Below are positions 1-12,700 of a stretch of DNA of 64,000 nt, piece after piece. Positions within the stretch are counted from its first letter, which is position 1. Each line of letters begins with the position of its first letter. A model generated the notes under the pieces. It ran no database searches and was not told the DNA's origin. It saw only the letters and a program-made list of their open reading frames with translations. Source of the DNA: Lactobacillus hamsteri DSM 5661 = JCM 6256. Lineage in GTDB: Bacteria > Bacillota > Bacilli > Lactobacillales > Lactobacillaceae. The position numbers and the translations under genes were made by a program. The DNA is taken from positions 1 to 64,000 of the forward strand of contig NZ_BALY01000007.1 in the NCBI RefSeq assembly GCF_000615445.1, written 5' to 3'.

Positions 1-75
1 ATAGCAGATGGATACAACTTTGCAATACCTTTTTTTGAAAAAAAGTTTAAAAATATATTTTCCAAAAAAGAGTAA

Positions 76-100
76 CAAAAAAGACTCACAAATGTGAGCC
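76..100 (-). terminator. Terminator of the downstream tRNA-Gly copy
   Basis: On the minus strand the hairpin CTCACA-TT-TGTGAG is followed by a T-rich run ending in TTTTTTG, just 3' of the tRNA at 114-184. Confidence 0.7.
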
Positions 101-113
101 TTTATATTCTGGA

Positions 114-184
114 GCGGAAGACGGGATTCGAACCCGCGACCCCCACCATGGCAAGGTGATGTTCTACCACTGAACTACTTCCGC
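114..184 (-). tRNA. tRNA-Gly (GCC anticodon), copy 1
   Basis: The reverse complement folds as a 71-nt cloverleaf. The acceptor stem is GCGGAAG/CTTCCGC, the anticodon loop is TTGCCAT with anticodon GCC, and the T-loop is TTCGAAT in a GCGGG/CCCGT stem. No CCA is encoded. It is identical to the second copy at 309-379. Confidence 0.97.
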
Positions 185-269
185 AGAACAGTTATTATTA
201 TAGCAAATGGATACAACTTTGCAATACCTTTTTTAAAAAAATTAAAAATATATTTTCTAAAAAAGAACA

Positions 270-300
270 ACAAAAACGGCTCGCATATGTGAGCCGTTTT
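270..300 (-). terminator. Terminator of the upstream tRNA-Gly copy
   Basis: The inverted repeat ACGGCTC...GAGCCGT (276-297) is followed by TTTTTG on the minus strand, between the two tRNA copies. Each tRNA therefore has its own terminator. Confidence 0.8.
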
Positions 301-308
301 ATTCTGGA

Positions 309-379
309 GCGGAAGACGGGATTCGAACCCGCGACCCCCACCATGGCAAGGTGATGTTCTACCACTGAACTACTTCCGC
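309..379 (-). tRNA. tRNA-Gly (GCC anticodon), copy 2
   Basis: This is the same 71-nt cloverleaf as the copy at 114-184, with anticodon GCC and no encoded CCA. It is the promoter-proximal copy, because transcription runs right to left. Confidence 0.97.
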
Positions 380-442
380 AATACAAAAAGCATTATAACA
401 AAGATCAATTTCTTTGCAAATACTTTTTAAAAAAACATTTAA

Positions 443-1369
443 TTACTTAACATCAAAAAAATAATTATCAAAAGTCAAACTTAAGTCTACCTTAATATTG
501 CCATTACCATTTCTGGAATTTTTTGGTACTTTAATTTCACCAACTGTATCTCCGTCTTTGTCTACAAGTTGATAATTTCTGTTTCTCTTACTTGGCTTAA
601 AATTGTTAACCTTCATATGTGCTTTAAAGTCATATTCATTAACTGGTAACTTTCCCTTATGTGAAAGCCATGATCTAATTTTATTCTTTTGTTTTACATC
701 AGACTTAGTTAAAGAAATTCTACTTGAAATAAATCTAGGCTTTCTGCCAATAAAACTTGATTTTGCTACATTTTTTCCTTTAGTCTTTAAAGTTAAATTC
801 TTTAAGAAAATATTTTTAACCTGTTTTACTGAATATGGTGAAGCGGGATCATGGTCATAATCTTTATGTGATAAAATTTTTATTCCATTTTCATCACATT
901 TAACCTTGATAACCCCAAAGCCATATCCGCTATTTTTACCTGCTGGGATATTCACAGTTCCTGTAGTAGCCGCATTAATTTCTGCATTTGTCTTAGGGTT
1001 ATTAACAGTCGTATAGAAGGTAAGTTTCAAATTTTGATTATTTGGTTTCTTCCAATTGCAGGTATACATTTCATTCCCGATCGTATAAGTCCCATAAGGC
1101 ATATGATTAAAATCATGATAATGCCTATTGTAAATAACGAAGGTACTTTCGTACCAATCAGCAACTTCTGATTCTTTAAGAATATCGGCTGGAGCATCAT
1201 TTTTTAACAATCCACGTTGGTTAAACATATCATTTATCAATTTTGAAGATGATTCATGATAATCTTCTTCCTCACCATCAGCCTTAATGTTTTGATTAGT
1301 AATAACTCCAACAGCAATTAAACTAAAAAAGAAAACTGAAGCTAAAAAAGCTATCTTTTTAAATTTCAT
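443..1369 (-). CDS. Secreted protein of unknown function
   Basis: A 308-residue protein that I do not recognise. It starts with a classical signal peptide: basic MKFKK, a hydrophobic core to about residue 24, and likely cleavage near residue 30 (KADGEEED). The rest is hydrophilic and basic. Residues about 60-150 are rich in Tyr, Asn and Gly, and the C-terminal third is Lys/Asn-rich. No LPXTG motif, SLAP repeat or catalytic motif is evident, so it is probably released or held by charge. The start is supported by GGGAGGAG upstream of the ATG. The gene stands alone between the tRNAs and the lysS terminator. No function is assigned. Confidence 0.75.
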   Translation of the reverse strand: MKFKKIAFLASVFFFSLIAVGVITNQNIKADGEEEDYHESSSKLINDMFNQRGLLKNDAPADILKESEVADWYESTFVIYNRHYHDFNHMPYGTYTIGNEMYTCNWKKPNNQNLKLTFYTTVNNPKTNAEINAATTGTVNIPAGKNSGYGFGVIKVKCDENGIKILSHKDYDHDPASPYSVKQVKNIFLKNLTLKTKGKNVAKSSFIGRKPRFISSRISLTKSDVKQKNKIRSWLSHKGKLPVNEYDFKAHMKVNNFKPSKRNRNYQLVDKDGDTVGEIKVPKNSRNGNGNIKVDLSLTFDNYFFDVK

Positions 1370-1449
1370 AATTTTACTCCTCCCAATCTCGTTTATTATA
1401 TCACCATGCTATTTTGCGAAAAATATAGAATTACCTAATTTTCAAAACA

Positions 1450-1490
1450 AAAAAGACTCTTATCTATTTCACCATAGATAAGAGTCAACT
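1450..1490 (-). terminator. lysS terminator
   Basis: A 13-bp perfect stem (GACTCTTATCTAT / ATAGATAAGAGTC, 1455-1486) is followed by TTTTTTG on the minus strand, just after the lysS stop. Confidence 0.9.
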
Positions 1491-1510
1491 ATTATTTAAA
1501 AAATATTTTA

Positions 1511-4094
<2,584 letters not shown>

Positions 4095-4129
4095 TCAAAT
4101 CATCCTTTCAAATACTCCAATATTGTAAC

Positions 4130-4170
4130 AAAAAAGCCTCTAGGGGCAAACCATAGAGACTTATTAAAAG
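4130..4170 (-). terminator. hslO terminator
   Basis: On the minus strand AGTCTCTA pairs with TAGAGGCT (one G-T wobble) and is followed by TTTTTTG. Confidence 0.75.
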
Positions 4171-4187
4171 CAAATTTCGGCTTTTTA

Positions 4188-5078
4188 TTAATAATCTTTT
4201 TCAGCTTCCTTTTTAGCTAAAATATCTTTTAATTCATCTTCAGTGTAATGATACTTATCACCGCAGAAGCTGCAAGTAAGTTCAGCACCATGATCTTCAT
4301 TGATCATATCTTCAAGTTGCTGAGTCTTCAATGTTTCCAAGATACCAGCATATTTTTCTTTAGAACAATCACATTTGTAAGCAACATCGTCTTTTTCAAG
4401 AATCTTGCAGTCAGTACCTAAAATCTTGCGTGCTAAATCTTCTGGAGTCATTCCTGCTAAAAATGAAGTTGATAATGCTGGTAAAGCCTTAATGCGCTTA
4501 ATGGTACGATCAATTAATTCATCACTAGCACCAGGAAGAGCTTGAAGCATGAAGCCACCCGCTTCACCAATTGTGTTGTTAGGATTTACAAAAACAGACA
4601 AACCAACGGCCGAAGGAATTTGTTCAGACTTGGTTAAATAGTACGCAAAATCTTCCGCAATTTCACCAGAAACGATTGGCACTTCACCAGTGTAAGGTGA
4701 CTTCAAACCCAAGTCCTTAGTTACTTCAAGCCAGCCTTGACCAACAGCTTTTTTAACATCAATGTGACCATCTTCTTTAGGTGGCAAAGCAATATGGGGA
4801 TTCTTTACGTAGCCTTTCACTGTCAAATCAGACTTAGCAGTAACAATTGTAGGGCCAACAGGACCGTTGCCAAGAAGACGAACAGTTAATTCTTCTTTAT
4901 CAGTTAATTCTGCACCTGCCAAAAGCAAGCTTCCAACTAAAGTACGGCCCAAAACTGCTGAAGAAGCTGACCACGTATCATGACGCTTTTGTGCTTCGCC
5001 TACTAAATTTTTTGCAGTAACAGTCAATAATCTTAAGTTTTTGGTTTTATCAATAGCTTTTACTAAATAATCATTCAT
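4188..5078 (-). CDS. hslO: Hsp33 redox-regulated chaperonin
   Basis: Cytoplasmic holdase chaperone activated by oxidation. The 296 residues match the family. The C-terminal redox switch has the four expected zinc ligands: C-D-C at about 236-238 and C-S-F-C at about 269-272. The N-terminal substrate-binding domain carries the usual GxVG-type glycine-rich stretches. The gene sits downstream of ftsH with its own terminator, in the standard lactobacillus order ftsH-hslO-dusB-lysS. Confidence 0.96.
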   Translation of the reverse strand: MNDYLVKAIDKTKNLRLLTVTAKNLVGEAQKRHDTWSASSAVLGRTLVGSLLLAGAELTDKEELTVRLLGNGPVGPTIVTAKSDLTVKGYVKNPHIALPPKEDGHIDVKKAVGQGWLEVTKDLGLKSPYTGEVPIVSGEIAEDFAYYLTKSEQIPSAVGLSVFVNPNNTIGEAGGFMLQALPGASDELIDRTIKRIKALPALSTSFLAGMTPEDLARKILGTDCKILEKDDVAYKCDCSKEKYAGILETLKTQQLEDMINEDHGAELTCSFCGDKYHYTEDELKDILAKKEAEKDY

Positions 5079-5092
5079 AATTGTTCTCCCTA

Positions 5093-5123
5093 AAAAAATA
5101 GAGCCCGTTACAGGCCCTATTCT
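5093..5123 (-). terminator. ftsH terminator
   Basis: The hairpin ATAGGGCC...GGGCTCTAT (one wobble) with a T7 tail on the minus strand lies between the ftsH stop and the hslO start. Confidence 0.75.
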
Positions 5124-7277
5124 TTATTTATCTTCGTTATTATCAGAAGAATTATTTTCTGAAGTTTCAGGTTGATCAGCTTTTTCTTGATCATCTTTGT
5201 TATCTTCTTGATCAAGTTTCTTTTCTGATGGAGTATCTAATGCGTTCTTTACTTCTTCAGTTTTTTCCGCATCTTGATCCTTCTTTTCAGCCTTTAAAAC
5301 TTCTTTCTTTTCGGCTGCGGCCTTAGCTTCTTCGTAAGTTGAAGCCTTAGATTCGCTTGGATATTCTTCATCACTTGCTTCAGGCATCTTACCGGTCTTA
5401 TATAAAGCCATAATTTGCTTTTCGTTTAAAGTTTCGTACTTAAGCAAGGCTTCCGCAATAAGACGGTGTTTTTCACGATTTTTTTCAACAATTTCAAGAG
5501 CCTTAGCGTGTGCTTTATCCAAGATCTTCTTAACAGCTTCGTCAATTTTAGCAGAGGTTGCTTCACTGTAAGGCTTCATGCCATAAGGATTGGTTTCGCC
5601 TTCTTTTTCAAGCTCAACCATACCAAGTTCATCAGTCATACCGTAGTTAACAACCATGCTGTGAGCAATTTGAGTTGCTTGTTCAAAGTCATTAGAAGCA
5701 CCTGTTGACTTATCGCCAATTGTTGCTTCTTCACCAGCACGACCACCCATTAAACCAACAATTTGTTCAAATAATTGATTCTTGGTCAAAATGAATTGAT
5801 CATCCTTAGGAAGCATGATGTTGTATCCACCGGCACGACCACGAGGAACAATTGTAACCTTACGTACAGTTCTTGAATCGCTTAATACCAATCCACAGAT
5901 TGAGTGACCAGCTTCGTGGAAAGCAACACGACGTCTTTCTTTTTCAGAAATAAGACGGTCTTTCTTAGCTGGACCAGCAATTACACGGTCTTCAGCTTCA
6001 TCAATATCTGAAGCAGTAATTTCTGTACCATTGCGACGAGCAGCTACTAAAGCAGCTTCATTCAAAACGTTAGCAAGATCAGCACCAACGAAACCAGGAG
6101 TTTGACGAGCAACTTCCTTCAAATCAACATCTGGAGCTAAAGGCTTGTTACGAGCATGAACCTTCAAAATAGCTTCACGACCACGAACGTCAGGACGGCC
6201 AACCAAAACCTTACGGTCAAAACGCCCTGGACGAAGCAAGGCTGGATCCAAAACATCAGAACGGTTAGTAGCGGCAATAACGATTACACCTTCATCACCT
6301 TCGAAACCATCCATTTCAACCAACAATTGGTTTAATGTTTGTTCACGTTCATCGTTTCCGCCGCCCATGCCATTGCCACGACGACGACCAATAGCATCAA
6401 TTTCATCGATAAAGATAATACTTGGAGCATTCTTCTTGGCATTGCTAAACAAATCACGTACACGACTTGCACCAACACCGACGAACATTTCCACGAAATC
6501 TGAACCAGAAATTGAATAGAATGGTACGTTAGCTTCACCCGCTACAGCACGAGCAAGCAAAGTTTTACCAGTACCAGGAGGGCCTTCGAGAAGAACCCCA
6601 GATGGAATTCTTGCACCCAACTTAGTGTATTTTGCAGGATTCTTTAAAAATTCTACAACTTCGACTAATTCTTGTTTTTCTTCTTCTTCACCGGCTACGT
6701 CAGAGAAACGGACCTTATTCTTAGAAGGATCTTCTGGTTTAACATGTGAACGGCCGAAGTTCATAATTCCACCTTGTCCACGACCAGCCCCACCTTGATT
6801 CATCATCATCCAAAGCATAACGATGAATAAAATGGTTGGCACAAGCATAACAATTGTTGAAATCCAATTGCCTGATTGTGATTCTCCTTGCGTAGTCATT
6901 CGAGCATTGCTCTTTTGTGCGAGATTTTGCACATTAGAAACACTAGAATCGTTTTGAAGCATTGTAGTTGAGAAGCGAGTAACTTTACTGCTTGAACTGC
7001 CACTAAAGAAGTCAAAACTATTATTTGATTTATTCTGTGTCTTTTGTGCTTGCTTGTAGCTACCTGAAACGCTGTAAACGCCATTTGCAGGTTGAACGCT
7101 AAAGTTTTTAACTTTGCCTTGACGCAAGTCCTTCACGAATTGTGAATAGCTAATATTTTCGGTGCTACCAGAATTGTTAGAACCGCCAAGTGCCCAGTTT
7201 ATACCCCAAAGGAGCAGAAGGAACACTACTATATAGAAAAGGCCATTCGATAACAGCCGATTCCGGTTATTCTTCAT
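5124..7277 (-). CDS. ftsH: ATP-dependent zinc metalloprotease FtsH
   Basis: Membrane-bound AAA+ protease for membrane and regulatory proteins. The start was moved to the ATG at 7277 (717 aa). The in-frame TTG 15 nt upstream lies inside the CGGAGG ribosome site. Two membrane segments (about 13-28 and 138-159) flank an extracytoplasmic loop rich in Ser and Asn. The AAA domain has Walker A GPPGTGKT (232-239), a Walker B with IDEID and the second region of homology. The zinc site HEAGH is near residue 455. The last ~75 residues are a Lys/Glu/Asp-rich low-complexity tail, common in lactobacilli. hpt, often found between tilS and ftsH, is absent here. Confidence 0.97.
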   Translation of the reverse strand: MKNNRNRLLSNGLFYIVVFLLLLWGINWALGGSNNSGSTENISYSQFVKDLRQGKVKNFSVQPANGVYSVSGSYKQAQKTQNKSNNSFDFFSGSSSSKVTRFSTTMLQNDSSVSNVQNLAQKSNARMTTQGESQSGNWISTIVMLVPTILFIVMLWMMMNQGGAGRGQGGIMNFGRSHVKPEDPSKNKVRFSDVAGEEEEKQELVEVVEFLKNPAKYTKLGARIPSGVLLEGPPGTGKTLLARAVAGEANVPFYSISGSDFVEMFVGVGASRVRDLFSNAKKNAPSIIFIDEIDAIGRRRGNGMGGGNDEREQTLNQLLVEMDGFEGDEGVIVIAATNRSDVLDPALLRPGRFDRKVLVGRPDVRGREAILKVHARNKPLAPDVDLKEVARQTPGFVGADLANVLNEAALVAARRNGTEITASDIDEAEDRVIAGPAKKDRLISEKERRRVAFHEAGHSICGLVLSDSRTVRKVTIVPRGRAGGYNIMLPKDDQFILTKNQLFEQIVGLMGGRAGEEATIGDKSTGASNDFEQATQIAHSMVVNYGMTDELGMVELEKEGETNPYGMKPYSEATSAKIDEAVKKILDKAHAKALEIVEKNREKHRLIAEALLKYETLNEKQIMALYKTGKMPEASDEEYPSESKASTYEEAKAAAEKKEVLKAEKKDQDAEKTEEVKNALDTPSEKKLDQEDNKDDQEKADQPETSENNSSDNNEDK

Positions 7278-7361
7278 ATAAAACCTCCGCAAAGTTTCTA
7301 AAAGATATACGACTAAAAGTGTAACACAAATACACGTATAGCTCTAATGTTTTAACAGTTC

Positions 7362-8639
7362 TTACATAAATTTTAATCGATAAAGATAATAATGTATTTT
7401 GTTTTTATCCCAAGTTTGGTTTTCATAAGTTTTTTCAATAAAAATCGGCTGTTCTTCTTGTGTAAAGATGCTCAGACAATATTTTCTTAACGGAAGTGGA
7501 ATACCTGCTTCTGCAAACATTTTCTTTGCCTTAGCATGGTGACCATTTTTCAAAAGAAGTTTACTCCCAGCAGGCAAAGTGCCTGCTTTAAACTCCTTTT
7601 CTGAAGACCAAAAATCACCTAATTTTTCATTATTCAAATCAGGATTTTTTGACAAAATTATTTTTTGACCATAAAAATCAAAAGGAATGTCCAATTTAAT
7701 ATCTTTAATTTTTTCTCCTGATAAATTATCAACATCCTTATTACGCCACAAATACCAATAGCTTTGATAATTCATCAAAGTAAATTGCTTAAACTCATTT
7801 CCTACACGGCGATGCCATTTTTTCCAAATAAAGCTTTGCCAAAAATATGCTTGTTCACTTTTACTTAAATTATTTAATTTTTCTAATCTGATTCGATAAA
7901 ATTTACCCAAAATTTGTTCCGGCATCCCTACCTGCTCAATTTTTTGATCGGATAAATCAACCAATATATCTAAATTTTCACTAAAACGAAGCGCATTATG
8001 CACCAGATTAGGATTTTCTTCTTTTAAAAGCGGAACCACGTGATGGCGAAGACGATTACGCATTGTTTCATCTTCATTATTCGTTTCATCTTCAATGAAA
8101 TCCAAGCCATGAATCCGATCATATTCTAAAAGCTCTTGCTTAGAAAAACTTAGTAACGGCCGCAAAAGCGGAATTCCTTCTCTCTCACCAATAGCCTTCA
8201 AACTATTCATTTCATTAGGATTTCCCGAACGAATAAATTTGAGCAAAATATTTTCTAACAGATCATCCCCATGATGGGCCGTAAGCAAATAATCAGCCTG
8301 AAATTTATGCACAGTTTTCACTAAAAAATCATACCGCGCTTCACGTGCGGCCGCCTCAACACCAGATGTCAAATTCTCTTCCCGCATCCAAATACCATTT
8401 TCAAAAGGCAAATCACGTTTCAGGCAATATTTTTTAAGCAAGTTAGTTTCTTCGCCACTATCCTTACGCAATTTATGATCAAAATGTGCAACTATAATTT
8501 CAAAATCATACTCATGCTTTAATTTATAAAGCATGTCAACCAAAGCTACAGAATCTGGCCCACCACTTGTTGCTATTACTAATCTTTTGCCAGCTAACGG
8601 CAAATGATTTTTATCAAAAAACTCAATAACCTTATTCAT
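7362..8639 (-). CDS. tilS: tRNA(Ile)-lysidine synthetase
   Basis: Modifies the wobble C of tRNA-Ile(CAU) to lysidine so that AUA is read as Ile. The PP-loop SGGPDS is at residues 25-30, counted from the ATG at 8639. That start is preferred because MNKVIEFF aligns with the usual TilS N-terminus. An in-frame TTG 12 nt upstream is an alternative and would give 429 aa. The middle and C-terminal TilS domains follow, including the basic KNGHHAKAKK segment. The gene starts about 12 nt after a terminator-like hairpin (8651-8676), so expression either needs read-through or is limited by it. Confidence 0.93.
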   Translation of the reverse strand: MNKVIEFFDKNHLPLAGKRLVIATSGGPDSVALVDMLYKLKHEYDFEIIVAHFDHKLRKDSGEETNLLKKYCLKRDLPFENGIWMREENLTSGVEAAAREARYDFLVKTVHKFQADYLLTAHHGDDLLENILLKFIRSGNPNEMNSLKAIGEREGIPLLRPLLSFSKQELLEYDRIHGLDFIEDETNNEDETMRNRLRHHVVPLLKEENPNLVHNALRFSENLDILVDLSDQKIEQVGMPEQILGKFYRIRLEKLNNLSKSEQAYFWQSFIWKKWHRRVGNEFKQFTLMNYQSYWYLWRNKDVDNLSGEKIKDIKLDIPFDFYGQKIILSKNPDLNNEKLGDFWSSEKEFKAGTLPAGSKLLLKNGHHAKAKKMFAEAGIPLPLRKYCLSIFTQEEQPIFIEKTYENQTWDKNKIHYYLYRLKFM

Positions 8640-8650
8640 TTTTATCCACA

Positions 8651-8676
8651 AAAAAATGACCCTTTCGGGTCACCCA
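8651..8676 (-). terminator. Terminator-like hairpin between the S1 gene and tilS
   Basis: The minus strand reads GTGACCC-GAAA-GGGTCAT followed by T7. The tight stem, GNRA-like loop and U-tract are typical of an intrinsic terminator, yet tilS begins about 12 nt further on. Confidence 0.75.
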
Positions 8677-9036
8677 TTAATTATCAACTAATACTTTCTT
8701 TAACTTTTCAATTTCATCTTTGGCATCTTTAGAAGTCTTATTCAATACTTCAGTAAAATCCTTTTCCGTCACTTTAGAAAAGCGATTATCCGGATCCACC
8801 AAATCAGGATCATTAACTCGGCTCAAAGAAAGTCCTAATTTTCCCTTATAAGTATGAATAACAACTACTCTCATTTCATCGCCAAGCTTATAACGATTCT
8901 TCTCACGTAGCCAATTATTGCCAAAATCACTATGATGAATTAATCCAGAACGATGTCCTGGTAAAGTTAAGAAAATACCCAAATCAGTAATATTATTGAT
9001 CACACCGTTTACACGATTGCCAACTTTATATTTCAT
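8677..9036 (-). CDS. S1-domain RNA-binding protein (YabR type)
   Basis: A 119-residue cytoplasmic protein with a single N-terminal S1 fold (about 3-75). The pattern is GxVxxITDxGIFLTLPGHRSGLIHHSDF, with the conserved GLS in KLGLSLSRV closing the barrel. The C-terminal part is a short charged helix. Similar genes follow divIC in many Firmicutes and are thought to act in translation or RNA metabolism. It overlaps the divIC stop by one base, so the two are translationally linked. Confidence 0.88.
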   Translation of the reverse strand: MKYKVGNRVNGVINNITDLGIFLTLPGHRSGLIHHSDFGNNWLREKNRYKLGDEMRVVVIHTYKGKLGLSLSRVNDPDLVDPDNRFSKVTEKDFTEVLNKTSKDAKDEIEKLKKVLVDN

Positions 9037-9410
9037 TAATTTTTCTTTCCTTCAGGTACACTATAAATTTTTTCATTTGGCTTTGAATAGTAAAATTTAT
9101 AACGTACTAACTTTGCAATATAATTTGGATCCTTCAAGTCATCACGCTGATTAGTCAACTTATCATTTTCTTTTTTCTTTTCAGTTAAAGTTGACTTAGA
9201 AGCTTGGACCTCATCATTAATTCGATGAGTTTGAGAAATCTTACCTGCAATTTGAACTCCTAATATTATGAACAAAACTGCAAAAATACCCATAATAGTC
9301 TGCCGACGTTTACGGTGGATTTCTTTCTCCATTCTAGCTTGTTTTTTTATTAGCCGAGCCTCACGTTCTTGTGGACTCTCCGCATTATAAAGTCGTGGTC
9401 CGTTATTCAT
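9036..9410 (-). CDS. divIC: Septum formation initiator family protein DivIC
   Basis: A 124-residue bitopic membrane protein of the divisome that partners DivIB/FtsQ and FtsL. A basic cytoplasmic N-terminus (KKQARMEKEIHRKRR) leads into one membrane span (about 39-56). An extracellular coiled coil follows (about 60-100; heptads such as LTEKKKENDKLTNQRDDL). The conserved YIAKLVRYKFYYSKPNEKIY segment is the family signature. Location between rqcP and the S1 gene matches the Bacillus yabO-divIC-yabR order. Confidence 0.92.
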   Translation of the reverse strand: MNNGPRLYNAESPQEREARLIKKQARMEKEIHRKRRQTIMGIFAVLFIILGVQIAGKISQTHRINDEVQASKSTLTEKKKENDKLTNQRDDLKDPNYIAKLVRYKFYYSKPNEKIYSVPEGKKN

Positions 9411-9478
9411 TTTTTATCCCCTATTGCTGAAAAAATACTGTTTTCATTATAACAGCGCCACAATTAAAAGTCATTGGC

Positions 9479-9721
9479 TTAATCAATTAGTTCATATAAA
9501 TCGCTAGCTTCTGCTTTTTTAGTAGTTTCACGAATATCTAAAACTTTAGCCTTAACTTGACGCGTGCCGTAACCAACTTCAATAATATCACCAAGTTTTA
9601 CATCATAACTTGATTTAACAACACGGCCATTTACTTTAATACGACCTTGATCTGCCATTTCTTTGGCTACGGTTCTTCTTTTAACTAAACGGGAAACTTT
9701 TAAAAATTTATCAATTCTCAT
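9479..9721 (-). CDS. rqcP: S4-domain RNA-binding protein (RqcP/YabO type)
   Basis: An 80-residue protein made almost entirely of an S4 RNA-binding domain (MRIDKFLKVSRLVKRRTVAKE, then GRIKVNG and the strand around DIIEVGYG). In Bacillus subtilis the orthologue works with RqcH on the 50S subunit in ribosome-associated quality control. The position directly after mfd and before divIC is the conserved arrangement. The symbol is assigned from family and synteny, not tested. Confidence 0.88.
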   Translation of the reverse strand: MRIDKFLKVSRLVKRRTVAKEMADQGRIKVNGRVVKSSYDVKLGDIIEVGYGTRQVKAKVLDIRETTKKAEASDLYELID

Positions 9722-9737
9722 TTTATTACCTCATAAA

Positions 9738-12700
9738 TTATCTCTGCACAATATCACTTGCTGTCTCTAAGAAAGTTGCCAATTCATTAAAAAGCATGCG
9801 ATTATTCATTTTATCTGGAAGCTGCAACAAAACAACTAGGTGCTTTTCAGGTGTCATATTAATTCGTGCCTTCAAGCTAACATGCTCTAATGCTCTAAAA
9901 ATATTTGGCCCTTCCAATTCATGAGAAGCATTCGGTGCAAACTCCACTTTAACCTGATCTTTTTTGGTTTTAATTACATTTAACACTTCTGCCAAGTCAG
10001 CATCAACTTTAAGGCCTGCAATTGCCAATAAATTTTCTACGGCTACTGGATAATCACCAAAACGATCAATCAATTCATCTTCAATTTTATCAAGTTCGTC
10101 TTGACTATTAACGACTTTAATCTTCTTGTAAAATTCAATTTTTTCTTCCTGATCAGCAATATATTCGCTAGGAATATATGCTTCTAAGCCAAGATCAATT
10201 TCCGCATTGGATTTCTTGATTTTCTTTTTATTTTTACGAGCTTTAATAGCATCGCTAAGCATTTGTGAATAAAGATCATATCCAACACTATCGATAAAGC
10301 CATGTTGCTGTGAGCCAAGCATATTTCCGGCACCACGAATTGATAAATCGCGCATGGCAATCTTAAATCCCGATCCTAATTCAGTAAAGTCGCGAATTGC
10401 ATCCAAACGTTTTTCACCAACTTCAGTCAAAACTTTATTTGGCTGGTAAAGGAAATATGCATACGCTAAACGCGCACTACGCCCAATCCGACCACGAAGT
10501 TGATAAAGCTGGCTTAAGCCATAATGATCAGCATCTTCAATAATCATTGTGTTAACGTTAGGCATATCAATTCCTGTTTCAATGATCGTTGTTGTGACCA
10601 AAATATCAAATTCTTTATTTAAGAAACGATATAAAATATCTTCCAATTGATTTTGACTCATTCGACCATGTACACTAGCAATTCGAGCTGTTGGCAAAAG
10701 CTTTTGCAACCTTTGAACCACTTCATCGATATCGCCAATCCGATTATGAAGATAAAAGACTTGCCCACCACGTTGCATTTCACGCAAACAAGCATCCTTA
10801 ACAACGCTAGGAATCTGTTCCATGACATAAGTCTGAATAGGATAACGGTTTTGAGGTGGAGTTTCCATAACAGATAAATCACGCACTCCAACCATGGACA
10901 TATGAAGCGTCCGCGGAATTGGGGTCGCTGTCAAAGTCAAAACATCAATATTTGCTTTTAGTTGCTTTAATTTTTCTTTATGTTTTACACCAAAACGTTG
11001 CTCTTCATCAACTATTAATAAGCCCAAGTTCTTAAAATGAACATCTTTAGACAAAATTCTATGTGTTCCTACTACAATGTCAATCTTGCCTTCTTCAAGT
11101 TCTTCCAAAATTTCCTTGGTTTCAGCTGGCGTTTGAAAACGTGATAGCATCGCTGAATTAACAGGGAAATCTTTAAAACGATCCTGAATGGTTTGGAAGT
11201 GTTGCTGGGCTAAAATTGTTGTCGGTACAAGAAATGCAACTTGCTTATTGTCTTGAACCGCCTTAAAAGCAGCTCGCATGGCCACTTCAGTTTTACCAAA
11301 ACCAACATCCCCAACAACCAATCGATCCATTGGCTTCGGTTTTTCCATATCTTCTTTAATTTCCTTAGTTGAACGAAGCTGGTCAGGAGTTTCCACATAT
11401 GGAAAAGCGTCTTCAAATTTCTTTTGCAATTCATCATCAGGTGAGAAAGCAAAACCTTTTTCTGATTCACGCTTGGCATAAAGTTCAATCAAATCATCGG
11501 CAATATCTTCAACCTTAGATTGAACCTTTCGCTTGGTTTTCGCCCATTCACTGCCACCTAACTTGTTAATATGCGGTGTTTTTCCTTCTGATCCTACATA
11601 TTTTTGCACTAAGCTAAGCTGATCAGCTGGCACAAATAATTGATCGCCCTTTTGATAAGTAATAGTGATATAGTCGCGCTTAACACCATTATTTTCGAGC
11701 GTCTTAATTCCCTCAAAGCGTCCGATACCGTGGTTAACGTGAACTACGAAATCCCCCGGTTTAAGTTCAGTGTAATTCCGCAAACGTTGGGCATTTTCTA
11801 AAGTTTTGATGCGCTTTTTACGTTGTGGTCGTTTATTGAACAATTCCCGTTCGGTCAAATAAACTAAATCAACTTCTGGCAAGCTAAAGCCACTAACATA
11901 GCCATCAACCGTAATTTGCGTTCTACCTTCTAGCAATTCATCATTTTTTACAATTGGCACATTTAAATCAAAATCAAGCATTGTTTGAGCTATTTGGTCG
12001 GCCCTTTTTTCATTGTCAGCCTGCAAAATAACGGTTTGCTTTTTCTTTTGATATGATTCAATTTCTGTCTTAATTAACGGTATTTGACTGAAGAATTGTT
12101 CTGGTTCACGCGTAGTCCAATTTAAAATTTGACCTAAACGAATTCGGCCCATGCTTCTTTGAAAAAGCGAGAAATAAATTCTATTGTGCTTGTCCCTCGA
12201 CAAAACTTGGTTAAAAGCAAAACGCAATTTCTGTCCTGGAAGCATTGCCCCTGTTTTTAATTCATCACTTATGAAATCTTCGTTTTGCTTATCAACATTA
12301 TCTACAGCTTGCTTAATTAATGGCATATCATCTAAAAATACCAAGCCATTTTTTGCCAAATAATCGAGCAAATTGCCAGGTTTTGCAAGCAAATAATCAA
12401 TCAAAAAAGCATAATTACGTGGCAAGCCGCCATCATTCAAAAGATCTAAAGTTTCAGTAAAATGATCCTTCACATCTTTATCAGCAGCGGGTGCATCAGC
12501 CATATCCTTTTTGATTTTTTCTGCAGCTTTTGCAATTTGCTCACTAGAAAAAATTCTATCTAAGGCAGAAGAAATAGTTAATTTATCGATTTCTTTTTGA
12601 CTGCGCTGACTAGATAAATCGAATTCCTTAATCGTGTCGATTTCATCGCCAAAGAATTCCATTCTTACTGGATTTTCACGATCCAAAGGATAAATGTCCA

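Larger units (their letters stand above)
1..379. repeat. Tandem duplication of a tRNA-Gly gene and its flank
   Basis: A unit of about 195 bp occurs twice. Both copies carry the same tRNA-Gly, the same spacer wording (atacaactttgcaatacc) and a terminator hairpin. The tRNAs are identical, but the spacers have diverged by several substitutions and small indels. This fits an old tandem gene duplication. Confidence 0.85.

Noticed and set aside
198-386. A 62-codon minus-strand ORF
   Set aside because: It lies across the tRNA-Gly at 309-379 and its terminator. The tRNA is unambiguous and the ORF has no ribosome site.
1-400. A CRISPR array suggested by the repeated units
   Set aside because: There are only two units, and they are tRNA genes with terminators. 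No CRISPR array or cas gene was seen anywhere in the window.
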